NCBI RefSeq assembly: GCF_030815985.1
Contig: NZ_JAUSXM010000001.1
Span: 4,278,001 to 4,342,000 of the forward strand
Direction: 5' to 3'
DNA: 64,000 bases
Origin: Paenibacillus sp. W2I17
Lineage (GTDB): Bacteria; Bacillota; Bacilli; Paenibacillales; Paenibacillaceae
Shown here: positions 32,906-41,283 of the stretch, one piece after another
How the letters are laid out: each line of letters starts with the position of its first letter
How positions within the stretch are numbered: the stretch's first letter is position 1
Notes under the pieces: model-generated
Seen by the model: the letters and a program-made list of their open reading frames with translations, nothing else
What the model was told of the DNA's origin: nothing
Database searches by the model: none
Program-made: the position numbers and the translations under genes

Positions 32906-34834
32906 TTATGGGATCAGCTTCATTAGCGCTTCGCTCTCCCGGATTGGGCCGCTCGTCGCTGTAGTCAGCACATCTCCGTACTGTTGCATGTTGGTAACGA
33001 CAATGGACGTAATCGTGTTATAGCCTGCTGACGTAATGCCTTCTGGATCAAACTCCACTAATAAATCGCCAGCCTTGATTGTCTGTCCCTGTTCGATATG
33101 GGCGTTAAAATATTTCCCTTTCAGACTAACGGTATCCACCCCGATATGAATCAGGATCTCGACACCATTCGCAGCTTTCAATCCGATGGCATGCTTGGTG
33201 CGATAAAGTGCTTCGACTACTCCGTCAAATGGAGCATATACCTTGCCATCTGTCGGAACGATTGCAATGCCTTTACCCATCAACTCTTGGGCAAATGCCT
33301 GATCTTCTACCTCAGAGATCGGTTTGATCTCCCCTGTCATTGGACTAACGATAAGCATGTCAGAAGATGTGGATGTCTGTGATGATACGGACGCTGGAGT
33401 TACCTCTGTGGCAACGACTGTCTGATTGCTATTTACTTTATTCGTAGCTTGCTGCTTCGATTTATTTCCATCTATCTCTTCCTTGATGCCAGCCAACAGC
33501 GTGAAGACAAACCCGAGTACAACTGCGGCAATACAACCAATAACGACATACATGTAACGATCAGATGTATACGTGCCAATGGCCAATACACCTGGAAGTG
33601 AAATTGCATTCGCTGTTGTATGCACCAAGCTGTAGAATCCACCGACTAATCCACCTGCCAGGCAACCTGCGAAAAAGGGACGTTTGTATTTTAGCGTTAC
33701 ACCATAGATCGCCGGCTCGGTAATCCCGAACAACGCGGTGAATCCACTCGAAGCTGCCGCTGATTTCATCGTTTTACTCTTCGTTAGGACAAACACACCG
33801 AAGGCTGCTCCAGCCTGAGCCAAATTAGCCGCCAGTGCCGTTGGTAACAGTACGGTTGCACCCAATGTAGCCACTTGTTGAACCTGAATCGGCATGATCG
33901 CATAGTGCATACCAAACATGACCATAATCGGTTTAAAAAATCCAAGAATCGCACCAGCAAGAACACCTGCGGTTGAGAACAATGAGTTAATGCCATTGGT
34001 CAACCAGTCACCGATATATGAACCTACTGGACCAAGCACGATTAATTCCACTGGAATCATAATGAACAAAACAATCATTGGGGTAAGCAGGACCTGCAGA
34101 AACTTGGGAATCACTCGATTGACGATTGGATACACATAACTCATGATCCATACCGCCAGAATGATAGGAATGACGGAAGATGAATATTTCATCAACAGGA
34201 TCGGCATGCCGAGAAAATCAATACTATTTACACCCGTCTCAGCAATCTGAGCCGCAGCGTTTAAAATAGTTGGATGCATTAATCCCGCAGCAAGAGCTAC
34301 CGCCAAGTAGGGATTGGTTTTGAAACGGTTTGCTGCACTAACAGCCAGGAAGAATGGCATGAAGTAGAAAATACAGTCCCCGATCATGTTAATGATCGTC
34401 AGAAAGCCTGAACCCTCCAGATAGCCCATTGCAGCTATAACGGTGGCCAAACATTTGATCATCCCGCAACCAACAAGTGCTGGCAGAACAGGCGTAAATA
34501 TACCTGCAATGGTTTCAAGTACTACATTGACAGGGTTGCGTCTCTTTTTCGGTCCACGATCTGTGGACTCCGCAAGTTCGCCAATCTTGTCAGAAGTTAG
34601 ATTCTTCACTTCACTGTATACCGCGTCCACTTTGGCACCGATAACAACTTGAATCTGTCCTCCGGAATTTTGTGCCTTAAGCACGCCTTCGAGCTGATCC
34701 AGTGCCTTGAGGTCTGCTTTGTTATCATCCTTCAATACGAATCTCAAACGGGTTGCACAGTGTGTCAGACCCGATATATTTTGCTCGCCGCCAACAAGCT
34801 CAAGTACGTTTTTAGCCAAGTCTTTGTTGTTCAT
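32906..34834 (-). CDS. bglP: PTS beta-glucoside transporter, EIIBCA
   Basis: 642-residue fused PTS permease. Order: EIIB with phospho-Cys26 in THCATRLRF; EIIC membrane domain from about 100 to 460 with GMHYAIMPIQVQQ and the FGITEPAIYGV motif; a Thr/Ser-rich linker; and EIIA with phospho-His in ILIHIGVDTVSLKG (about 563). It imports and phosphorylates aryl- or alkyl-beta-glucosides. AGAGGAGAAAGG precedes the start. A LicT-type antiterminator site and terminator sit in its leader. Confidence 0.94.
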   Translation of the reverse strand: MNNKDLAKNVLELVGGEQNISGLTHCATRLRFVLKDDNKADLKALDQLEGVLKAQNSGGQIQVVIGAKVDAVYSEVKNLTSDKIGELAESTDRGPKKRRNPVNVVLETIAGIFTPVLPALVGCGMIKCLATVIAAMGYLEGSGFLTIINMIGDCIFYFMPFFLAVSAANRFKTNPYLAVALAAGLMHPTILNAAAQIAETGVNSIDFLGMPILLMKYSSSVIPIILAVWIMSYVYPIVNRVIPKFLQVLLTPMIVLFIMIPVELIVLGPVGSYIGDWLTNGINSLFSTAGVLAGAILGFFKPIMVMFGMHYAIMPIQVQQVATLGATVLLPTALAANLAQAGAAFGVFVLTKSKTMKSAAASSGFTALFGITEPAIYGVTLKYKRPFFAGCLAGGLVGGFYSLVHTTANAISLPGVLAIGTYTSDRYMYVVIGCIAAVVLGFVFTLLAGIKEEIDGNKSKQQATNKVNSNQTVVATEVTPASVSSQTSTSSDMLIVSPMTGEIKPISEVEDQAFAQELMGKGIAIVPTDGKVYAPFDGVVEALYRTKHAIGLKAANGVEILIHIGVDTVSLKGKYFNAHIEQGQTIKAGDLLVEFDPEGITSAGYNTITSIVVTNMQQYGDVLTTATSGPIRESEALMKLIP

Positions 34835-34870
34835 GACCTTTCTCCTCTACATCAACTGAAATGGTTATAT

Positions 34871-34915
34871 AAAAAATGACCAAGCCGGGGAATCGTCATT
34901 CCCTACGCTTGGTCA
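34871..34915 (-). terminator. LicT-controlled terminator before bglP
   Basis: On the minus strand ATGACCAAGCG...CTTGGTCAT forms a strong stem followed by T6. Its 5' arm overlaps the 3' end of the antiterminator site, so the two structures are mutually exclusive. Confidence 0.9.
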
Positions 34916-34940
34916 TGCCTGATCGAATCAGTAACAGTCC
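34911..34940 (-). promoter_or_regulatory. ribonucleic antiterminator (RAT) for LicT, site 2
   Basis: On the minus strand the sequence begins GGACTGTTACTG and ends CAGGCATGACC around a short loop, closely resembling LicT/SacT RAT sites of Bacillus. It lies in the licT-bglP spacer, overlapping the terminator. Confidence 0.9.
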
Positions 34941-34959
34941 ATAATGGTTATGCAATTGG

Positions 34960-35784
34960 TTAGTTCGAGATTAATCGTTGGATATGCAGAATCAGATATA
35001 ACTTTTCATCATCAGAACAGGTCCAGCCGTAATTATTTTTCAGAAAATCAGCAATCTTCTCCACACAAGCCAGTTCCTTCGGAAACTTCTCTTTAACCAT
35101 CAGGAAAAGCGATTCATTCTCATCCTTGAGCGATGTACCGCTCATCTGTCGCATGATGAAATATCTGATATGTGTCGCAAATCGCATAAAGTGAATGGAG
35201 TCTTCCTGAAAATCAATTTTGAGAGCATATTTGATCACGGATAGGATCTCGCCCGTAACTGTGGTTACCTTAGTGGTATCCGTCATCTCTCCCGAGCCAA
35301 CCTGCGCATTAACAAAATGCAGAGCAATCAGTGTTGTTTCGGCTGTCGGCAGAGCAATATCCATTTTTTCCTGAATCAGCTTCAGCGCAGCCTCCCCCAC
35401 CCGGGTCTCGTCCGGATAGAGTGTCCGCACTTCCCATTCCAGCGGATTATTGATACGGATGCCTTCTCTGGTTCGGGTTAATGCAAAACTGATATGGTCA
35501 GACAGGGTGAGAAGCAGATTCGGGTTAAATGTTTTATTCAGGATCTGACTGCCCAGCTTGATGACTTCCTCCGCAAGATAAATATCCTCAATTGGAATAC
35601 TGTTCAGCAGGTCATACATCCGGATGTTCTTTGGTGCCACAAAAATTTTCTCCACCAAGTCCGTCTCCGTCAGCTCATAAGGCGTTTTCAGAAATCCTAC
35701 ACCCTTGCCTACGACAAAAACCTCTTCGTTATGTTCATTAATAGCGATGGCTACGTTATTGTTTACTTTCTTGATAACCTTCAA
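34960..35784 (-). CDS. licT: transcription antiterminator, BglG/LicT family
   Basis: 274-residue regulator with an N-terminal RNA-binding CAT domain (KVIKKVNNNVAIAINEHNEEVFVVGKG, first ~55 residues) and two PTS-regulation domains. The expected four histidines are visible in LSDHISFAL and ALHFVN (PRD1) and in FATHIRYF and LILHIQRL (PRD2). The frame is open from GTG 35793, but GGGGGGTGA five bases before TTG 35784 gives an N-terminus aligned with family members, so I chose TTG. It binds the two RAT sites in its own leader and before bglP. Confidence 0.92.
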   Translation of the reverse strand: MKVIKKVNNNVAIAINEHNEEVFVVGKGVGFLKTPYELTETDLVEKIFVAPKNIRMYDLLNSIPIEDIYLAEEVIKLGSQILNKTFNPNLLLTLSDHISFALTRTREGIRINNPLEWEVRTLYPDETRVGEAALKLIQEKMDIALPTAETTLIALHFVNAQVGSGEMTDTTKVTTVTGEILSVIKYALKIDFQEDSIHFMRFATHIRYFIMRQMSGTSLKDENESLFLMVKEKFPKELACVEKIADFLKNNYGWTCSDDEKLYLILHIQRLISN

Positions 35785-35806
35785 TGTTCTCACCCCCCAA
35801 CAAAAA

Positions 35807-35852
35807 TAAAAAAAGACCGAAAGCGATTACAGTAAAGCAATCGAATTCGGTC
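35807..35852 (-). terminator. LicT-controlled terminator in the licT leader
   Basis: GACCGAATTCGATT pairs with AATCGCTTTCGGTC on the minus strand with a small mismatch, followed by seven T. It overlaps the RAT element. Confidence 0.88.
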
Positions 35853-35878
35853 ATGCCTGGTTTCCCCAGTAACAGTCC
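35849..35878 (-). promoter_or_regulatory. ribonucleic antiterminator (RAT) for LicT, site 1
   Basis: It has the same GGACTGTTACTG...CAGGCATGACC framework as site 2, with a different loop (GGGAAACC). It precedes licT itself, indicating positive autoregulation. Confidence 0.9.
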
Positions 35879-35897
35879 GTGTTATGAATATAAGTTT

Positions 35898-35925
35898 ATT
35901 ATAGTGCTGTTTTTGAAAAAGTCAA
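35898..35925 (-). promoter_or_regulatory. licT operon promoter
   Basis: TTGACT (35920-35925), 16 bases, then perfect TATAAT (35898-35903) on the minus strand, about 20 bases upstream of the RAT site. Confidence 0.7.
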
Positions 35926-36122
35926 TCATCCAATCTTAGGGAAAAATCAGCCTCTCTTATCATTGAAGGGAACGTAGAGACCCGATACGTCATATATAAC
36001 AACGCCCTTTTTTATAACTATAAAAAGAAAATGTGACCAGATGCCCTACCCGCCAGTCTAATTCATATAAAAACCAGCCAAGTGCTGGCTTCATCCCTCC
36101 AATACGAAAGGAGCTGTTATCC

Positions 36123-36659
36123 ATGGGTTCAACCGATCTCGTTAACCAGGCCATCCAAGGAGATCGTGAAGCCTTTATCCGGCTTATTCGAGACATTGAA
36201 AACTCTTTGTACAATACGGCAAAATCCATGCTGCGAAAAGAGGAGGACGTGGCCGATGCCATTCAGGAGACAATCCTGAACGCATATAAATCGGTGCACA
36301 CGCTCCGGGAACCCCGGTATTTCAAAACTTGGCTGTTTCGCATCCTCATCAATGAATGCAACACGATGCTGTCCCGCCGCTCTCTCTCCACCGCTTATGC
36401 GGAAGTACCTTCAGAAAAGCGGGAGCATTCCAGTCCCTATGATGAGGTCGATATGCGAGAAGCGGTAGACCGTCTAGAGGAATCGAAACGAATTGTTGTC
36501 GTTTTGCATTATTTTGAAGACCTATCCCTCCGTCAAGTCGCCGATGCCCTCAATATTTCCGAAAGTGCAGTGAAAATGAGACTTACTCGGGCAAGGCAGG
36601 AGTTATATCAGAAATTCAAAAATTTTCGGGAGGTAACCTTACATGTCAAACCCGTTTAA
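36123..36659 (+). CDS. ECF-family RNA polymerase sigma factor
   Basis: 178-residue sigma-70 group 4 factor. Region 2 covers about 5-75 (DREAFIRLIRDIENSLYNTAKSML, DVADAIQETILNAYKSV, FKTWLFRILINEC). Region 4 covers about 110-165 with the helix-turn-helix LSLRQVADALNISESAVKMRLTRARQEL. AAAGGAG precedes ATG 36123; the frame is open to 36033. Its end overlaps the next gene by 17 bases. The arrangement resembles SigV/SigW-type factors paired with membrane anti-sigma proteins and is probably for cell-envelope stress. Confidence 0.92.
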   Translation: MGSTDLVNQAIQGDREAFIRLIRDIENSLYNTAKSMLRKEEDVADAIQETILNAYKSVHTLREPRYFKTWLFRILINECNTMLSRRSLSTAYAEVPSEKREHSSPYDEVDMREAVDRLEESKRIVVVLHYFEDLSLRQVADALNISESAVKMRLTRARQELYQKFKNFREVTLHVKPV

Positions 36660-37767
36660 TATCGATCAGGAATTAAAGAACCAAGCGAAGGAGCGTCCCC
36701 TGATGTCTGAACTCGTTCGTAACCGGATTGATGCCACACTGGAATCTCTGCCGGTGTCGCCAGACACATTGAAAACTGAACAGACTTTGCGCTCCAGTCG
36801 CCAAAACAAGCGATGGCACAGGGCTGCAGCTGCGACGATCGCAGCCGGAGTATTGGGCGTGACCGTATTTGCATCCGGCTTTGTATCACCGGCCATGGCT
36901 GCCTCCTTGCGCAATATCCCACTCGTAGGCAGCCTCTTCAGCTCGATAGAAGCTGATATGGGTCTGCGAACGGCGGGCAACGAAGGCTTGACTACCCCTG
37001 TTAACAGCAAGGTCGCTTACCAGGATGTGAAGCTCGAAGTGCTTGAAGCGGTATATGATGGTACCCGTGCTGCATTTCTGGTTCATTTCACTGCACCTAA
37101 TCTGAATCAAGGCGAATATGACAATGGCAAGGACATCGTGAAACTGAGCAGCGGAATTGAGGATGTCTTTTTCAAAGTCGACGGGACCCGTCCGAATAGC
37201 GGACTGTTCTATAGTTCGGTAGGAGAAACGCAGCCAGATACACTGCTCTTTGAGCAGGTCATTTCCTCCGATCAGGGAACGGCACATTGGCCGGATCAGT
37301 TTGACGCCAAAGTTCAATTGACATTGCAGGGTATTGATCATGAGTTCGAGCTGACGGTTCCATTTACCAAATCAACAGAAAACATTCATCAGGTTCTGCC
37401 TAACACAGCCATGACCAACGATCTGTATACGGCCGCTGTTACGGAAGCTGAGGTTACCCCTGTCACCACTCGCCTAACTACTGTTATCAGTTTGAATGAT
37501 AAGCATACTCTTACGGCAAAAGAGCAGGAACAGCTGAGTCACATCGGATTTGCCGTCTATGATGATCAAGGGCGGCAACTGACCTCACTTAGCGGCGAGG
37601 GCATCTATGAGGGAAACCAAATAACATCCGAGCGCATGTATGCTACGACTTCCAAAGATGTGAAGTACCTTATTGTGAAACCTTTTGAGATCAAGGATGA
37701 CTTCGCTGAAGAGGTTAAAGACACACAATTCATCAAGGGAATGGAAATGAAGATTCAGCTTCAATAG
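36643..37767 (+). CDS. DUF4179-type membrane anti-sigma factor
   Basis: 374 residues: a cytoplasmic N-terminus of about 65 residues likely to bind the sigma factor, one TM helix (AAAATIAAGVLGVTVFASGF), then an extracytoplasmic region starting with the DUF4179-like SLRNIPLVGSLFSSIEADMGLRTAG. It overlaps the sigma gene by 17 bases, indicating coupled synthesis. The anti-sigma role is inferred from topology and position. The stimulus and downstream regulon are not visible. Confidence 0.85.
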   Translation: MSNPFNIDQELKNQAKERPLMSELVRNRIDATLESLPVSPDTLKTEQTLRSSRQNKRWHRAAAATIAAGVLGVTVFASGFVSPAMAASLRNIPLVGSLFSSIEADMGLRTAGNEGLTTPVNSKVAYQDVKLEVLEAVYDGTRAAFLVHFTAPNLNQGEYDNGKDIVKLSSGIEDVFFKVDGTRPNSGLFYSSVGETQPDTLLFEQVISSDQGTAHWPDQFDAKVQLTLQGIDHEFELTVPFTKSTENIHQVLPNTAMTNDLYTAAVTEAEVTPVTTRLTTVISLNDKHTLTAKEQEQLSHIGFAVYDDQGRQLTSLSGEGIYEGNQITSERMYATTSKDVKYLIVKPFEIKDDFAEEVKDTQFIKGMEMKIQLQ

Positions 37768-37799
37768 CTGATCTCATTTCCTTATGAAGGAGCCATTCC

Positions 37800-38381
37800 A
37801 TGTCCATCCAATATTCAATCTCATCTCCCATCGTACTTGGTCCGTTATTCGTTCTGGTCCTGCTCGCCCTCATGCTCCATGCCAGGGTGAGCAAAACCAG
37901 GTACACGGTTAGGCAGTATGTGTCGATGCTCGCATTTGCCATATATATGTTGGGCGTTATGCATTTTGTATTTTTCCCTATCGACGTGAACATCGGAATC
38001 TATGCCAATCAGACCCCATGGTATCAAAGCATTCAATGGATTCCGCTTCTGACCGCGGATGCACCAAGCTTCCTCCTCAACATTGTGCTGTTTATGCCAC
38101 TGGGGTTCATGCTTCCTTTCATAAAGCCTTGGATTCATTCGATGCAAACAGCAGCATTAGCGGGATTGGCTCTAAGTTTCCTCATTGAAATAACACAGCT
38201 CATGCTTCGAGTAACCCTCGGCAACGGTCGCAGTACCGATCTGAACGATATAATAGCCAATACAACGGGAAGTGTACTTGGTTTTATCACCTTGAATCTG
38301 TTCACCAAAAGTTCCATCGGACAGCGCCTAATGGCCCTATGGGAGTCACCACGAAGAGTATCATCCAAAGATATGCAGTAA
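37800..38381 (+). CDS. VanZ-like membrane protein
   Basis: 193 residues with four to five TM helices. The VanZ-family core reads WIPLLTADAPSFLLNIVLFMPLGFMLPF, then SFLIEITQLMLRVTLGNGRSTDLNDIIANTTGSVLGF, with the conserved E-Q and R-D-L-N-D-x-x-x-N-T-x-G pattern. GAAGGAG precedes ATG 37800. It follows the anti-sigma gene by 32 bases on the same strand and could be cotranscribed with the sigma module. VanZ homologues are linked to low-level teicoplanin resistance or envelope functions; the role here is unknown. Confidence 0.88.
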   Translation: MSIQYSISSPIVLGPLFVLVLLALMLHARVSKTRYTVRQYVSMLAFAIYMLGVMHFVFFPIDVNIGIYANQTPWYQSIQWIPLLTADAPSFLLNIVLFMPLGFMLPFIKPWIHSMQTAALAGLALSFLIEITQLMLRVTLGNGRSTDLNDIIANTTGSVLGFITLNLFTKSSIGQRLMALWESPRRVSSKDMQ

Positions 38382-38382
38382 A

Positions 38383-38562
38383 ATGAATATGAGCAAGCAT
38401 AACGCCACCGAAGGCAAAACATGGTCCATACACCAAGATGAAAAAAGTCGTCTGCTATGGTACAATGAAAGAATTGTGTATTCAGAGACAGACATGTGGA
38501 TAAAGGTGCTGAACGAAGGATTTCTGATGCGCTTTTATCCATTCATCATGCTGCCATTCTAG
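38383..38562 (+). CDS. possible 59-residue hypothetical protein
   Basis: An open frame of 59 codons fills the VanZ-udk gap almost exactly, starting one base after the VanZ stop and ending 19 bases before udk. The encoded peptide has normal composition (segments SRLLWYNERIVYSETDMW and GFLMRFYPFIMLPF), but I recognise no family. No good ribosome site precedes it, so translation would rely on coupling to VanZ. It could be non-coding. Confidence 0.4.
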   Translation: MNMSKHNATEGKTWSIHQDEKSRLLWYNERIVYSETDMWIKVLNEGFLMRFYPFIMLPF

Positions 38563-38581
38563 GGAGGCTTATGGAACAACC

Positions 38582-39214
38582 ATGCTCATTATTGGTATCG
38601 CCGGAGGAACCGGCTCCGGTAAAACGACGGTAGCTCGCTCCGTCATAGACCGTCTGGGATCAGGTAAGGTTACGTTTATATCCCAAGACAATTATTACAA
38701 AGACCAGTCGCAGCTCACACCTGAGCAACGCCGACTCACCAATTACGATCACCCGTTTGCATTCGATAATGATCTGTTGATTGAGCATCTCACCCTGTTG
38801 AAAAAAGGCCAAGCGGCGTATGCTCCCGTATATGACTTCACCATAGATAACCGTGCTGCCAATGAGACGGTTGAACTGGCACCGAACCATATTGTCATTG
38901 TAGAAGGATTGCATGTGCTGATCGACGAACATCTTCGCAGTCTGATGGACATCAAGGTATTTGTTGATACCGATTCCGATGTGCGGATTTTGCGGAGAGT
39001 ACTGCGGGACATTGAAGAACGCGGACGCACGATCCAATCCGTGTACAAACAATATCTCGAAACGGTAAAACCAATGCACGATGCTTTTATCGAGCCATCC
39101 AAAAAGTATGCCGATATCATTATTCCAGAAGGCGGACATAATGAAGTAGGTATTCAGATGTTATCCATCCTCACCGAGAAATACCTCACCGGAGAGAATT
39201 GGAACGGCGCTTAA
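38582..39214 (+). CDS. udk: uridine kinase
   Basis: 210-residue P-loop kinase phosphorylating uridine and cytidine in pyrimidine salvage. Walker A GGTGSGKT is at 8-15. Family motifs include SQDNYYKD, NYDHPFAFD, YAPVYDF, VIVEGLHVL and RILRRVLRDIEERGR, the lid. C-terminal PSKKYADIIIPEGG is typical. The nearest ribosome site, GGGAGG, is 14 bases from the ATG, an unusually long spacing, but no alternative in-frame start exists. It ends with an intrinsic terminator. Confidence 0.95.
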   Translation: MLIIGIAGGTGSGKTTVARSVIDRLGSGKVTFISQDNYYKDQSQLTPEQRRLTNYDHPFAFDNDLLIEHLTLLKKGQAAYAPVYDFTIDNRAANETVELAPNHIVIVEGLHVLIDEHLRSLMDIKVFVDTDSDVRILRRVLRDIEERGRTIQSVYKQYLETVKPMHDAFIEPSKKYADIIIPEGGHNEVGIQMLSILTEKYLTGENWNGA

Positions 39215-39238
39215 TTTGTTTCAAAGCAACACAACAGA

Positions 39239-39274
39239 AATCCAGGTTACGATACAGCGTAATCTGGATTATTT
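39239..39274 (+). terminator. terminator after udk
   Basis: AATCCAGGTTACG pairs with CGTAATCTGGATT around a six-base loop, followed by a T-rich stretch. Confidence 0.7.
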
Positions 39275-39326
39275 GTTGATTTTTCATTTATAATAGTCCC
39301 CAATAGTTGAAAGGAGATCTACCCCT

Positions 39327-39656
39327 ATGGCTACTTTTGAAGAGTTCATGCAGCATGACATCCGGGTTGGTACCGTGGTGGAAGCCGAACCCTTCCCCAA
39401 GGCTCGCATACCCGCTATTAAAATGACGATCGACTTCGGACCACTTGGTCTTAAGCGCTCTAGTGCTCAGATTACTCAGCGATACACGCCTGACATGATC
39501 ATCGGCAAACAGGTTGTTGCTGTAGTTAATTTTCCACCTCGGCGGATTGCCGGTTTTGTCTCTGAAGTACTTGTGCTGGGGGGCGTGCCTGGTGAAGGCG
39601 ATGTTGTCTTGCTTACACCGGATAGCCCATTGCCTAACGGAACACCGATAGCCTGA
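39327..39656 (+). CDS. csaA: CsaA-type chaperone/tRNA-binding protein
   Basis: 109-residue OB-fold protein of the EMAP II/tRNA-binding family. FEEFMQHDIRVGTVVEAEPFPKARIPAIKM is the diagnostic N-terminal part; the rest includes SSAQITQRYTPDMIIGKQVVAVVNFPPRRIAGFVSEVLVLG. Length matches Bacillus CsaA (about 110), implicated in protein export as a chaperone. AAAGGAGAT precedes the ATG. Confidence 0.95.
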   Translation: MATFEEFMQHDIRVGTVVEAEPFPKARIPAIKMTIDFGPLGLKRSSAQITQRYTPDMIIGKQVVAVVNFPPRRIAGFVSEVLVLGGVPGEGDVVLLTPDSPLPNGTPIA

Positions 39657-39989
39657 CTTTATTTTGAGTAAGAATAATATGGGCTTTTCAAATGTTTGGA
39701 AATCGAGTATTCTTGATTTATTGATTATTGATGGAACTACATATGTTGGAGACCTTAAAGCATAAGGCTATGAATCTGCGGATTCGTGGCCTTTTTTTGT
39801 GTTTTTTGAGGAACTATAGGTCTGGAGCATTAGTGAAAGTTCTATGCAGAGGGGGAATTTTGTTGATAAATCATACCAACAGCCTAGTTATACATGGTAG
39901 AATATTGATTATTATCACAAATTTAGTATCTAGTAGCCTGAAAAGTACATATCAAGGAGAGAAATTCACAATTGAGAGGAGTAAAATTC
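39657..39989. other. intergenic region between csaA and the SLH gene
   Basis: 333 bases. It contains the csaA terminator and an AT-rich stretch (39830-39970) that should hold the SLH-gene promoter. I see no confident promoter hexamers and no gene. Confidence 0.5.
39764..39798 (+). terminator. terminator
   Basis: AAGGC-ATGAATC stem with GATTCGT-GCCTT, then seven T. It lies about 110 bases after csaA. Confidence 0.85.
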
Positions 39990-41261
39990 ATGAGAAAAAT
40001 GATGATTTCCGGCGTAACGGCATTGGCTTTATTAACAGGGGGTATCGTAGGTTTTGGAAGCGTTGGGAGTTCTGTAGAAGCCGCACAAGCTACAACTAAA
40101 TTCAAGGACGTTCCTTCTACACACTGGGCATCTTCAGCAATTAATTCGGCCGTGGAACAAGGGTATTTCAAGGGGTATGCCGACGGGACATTTAAACCAA
40201 GTTCACCGGTCACCAAAGCTGAAATGGCAAGTATCCTGGGACGTCTATCCGACCAGCCTAATGCATCAACACAAGAACAAAACAATTTCACGGACATCCC
40301 CGAGTGGGCAAAAAGTGGTGTCTCTACTGCTATCGCAAAAGGTTTTATCACCCCTTCTAATTACAAGGGAAAACTGGATGCACAAGGCGCTCTTCAACGA
40401 GGCGAAATGGCTACATGGCTGACGCAAGGGCTAACCGTGGTTGATCCTGATTACAAACAAGCACTCTCTGATGTGACCAACACCGTTGTGCCTGCAAAGG
40501 AATATTTCACTGGTAAACTCGCAAGCGCTCAAAAAAATGCAGTAGCCGTTGCCCTGGGAACAGGATTAATGAGTGTAGCAAACGATAAAACATTTGGCGT
40601 TGATCGTACCACCACTCGGGCGGAAGTAGCTGTATTGATGGCCCGTTATGCAGCAGTTGCCAAGACAAAACCTGCCGATTTTCAGGGTTTAAATGAGCTG
40701 CGGGCGGTGGGTATGACGGGGACGAATTTGAATATTATTGCGCCTAAGTATCAGAAAGCAGGACCAGAAAAATTTTCTGAATCGTATGATTACAGCAAAG
40801 TAACTGGAGATTTTGCGAAAGTTCGTAATCAAGAATTAGTTACAGTAACGAATTATGCAAATCTGAAGGTCAAGAACTGGATCATCGTCAATCCATATGT
40901 AAAAGAAACTGAGAGAAGTATCTATTATCCTGTTTTCGTTGATGAAAAAGATAGATTACTAAGAGGCGCTTATTATTCTTTTACAGAGTTTGATATCAGT
41001 ATTAAGAACTCTATGAATCAACTGCAAGCCGGTAGTCTTATCCACTCCCCAACTATTAATGCTCTAACTTCACCAAGCACCGAAGCTTTTAGCGAGTATG
41101 GACCTAAACATATAAATGATTTACTCGGACCCAAAGGCGTGTTTGTCGTAAAGAATCCTGTTTACTGGGGCCACGGTCTCTTACATTTTGATAAGTCACT
41201 AAATCCTGGAGTACGCCTGACGCTCAAAGATGGAACAAACTATACTGTAGTTCCAAATTAA
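39990..41261 (+). CDS. secreted SLH-domain protein
   Basis: 423-residue exported protein. The signal peptide (MRKMMISGVTALALLTGG..., cleavage likely after VEA) is followed by three SLH domains at about 36-85 (FKDVPSTHWASSAINSAVEQGYFKGY), 95-145 and 160-220 (DRTTTRAEVAVLMARY), which anchor proteins to pyruvylated secondary cell-wall polymer. The remaining ~200 residues match nothing I recognise. GAGAGGAG sets ATG 39990; a TTG 18 bases upstream also lies in frame. The next gene follows after 22 bases. Confidence 0.88.
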   Translation: MRKMMISGVTALALLTGGIVGFGSVGSSVEAAQATTKFKDVPSTHWASSAINSAVEQGYFKGYADGTFKPSSPVTKAEMASILGRLSDQPNASTQEQNNFTDIPEWAKSGVSTAIAKGFITPSNYKGKLDAQGALQRGEMATWLTQGLTVVDPDYKQALSDVTNTVVPAKEYFTGKLASAQKNAVAVALGTGLMSVANDKTFGVDRTTTRAEVAVLMARYAAVAKTKPADFQGLNELRAVGMTGTNLNIIAPKYQKAGPEKFSESYDYSKVTGDFAKVRNQELVTVTNYANLKVKNWIIVNPYVKETERSIYYPVFVDEKDRLLRGAYYSFTEFDISIKNSMNQLQAGSLIHSPTINALTSPSTEAFSEYGPKHINDLLGPKGVFVVKNPVYWGHGLLHFDKSLNPGVRLTLKDGTNYTVVPN

Positions 41262-41283
41262 ACTATGAAAAGGGTGTTCCAAT

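Noticed and set aside
36033..36122. Upstream extension of the ECF sigma factor and an ECF-type promoter (GGGAAC...CGTCAT near 35964-35990)
   Set aside because: AAAGGAG points to ATG 36123. The spacing between the AAC and CGTC elements is about two bases too short for a typical ECF promoter.
39728..40099. 123-codon plus-strand ORF crossing the csaA terminator into the SLH gene
   Set aside because: It runs through an intrinsic terminator and into the SLH gene in a different frame, with implausible basic composition.
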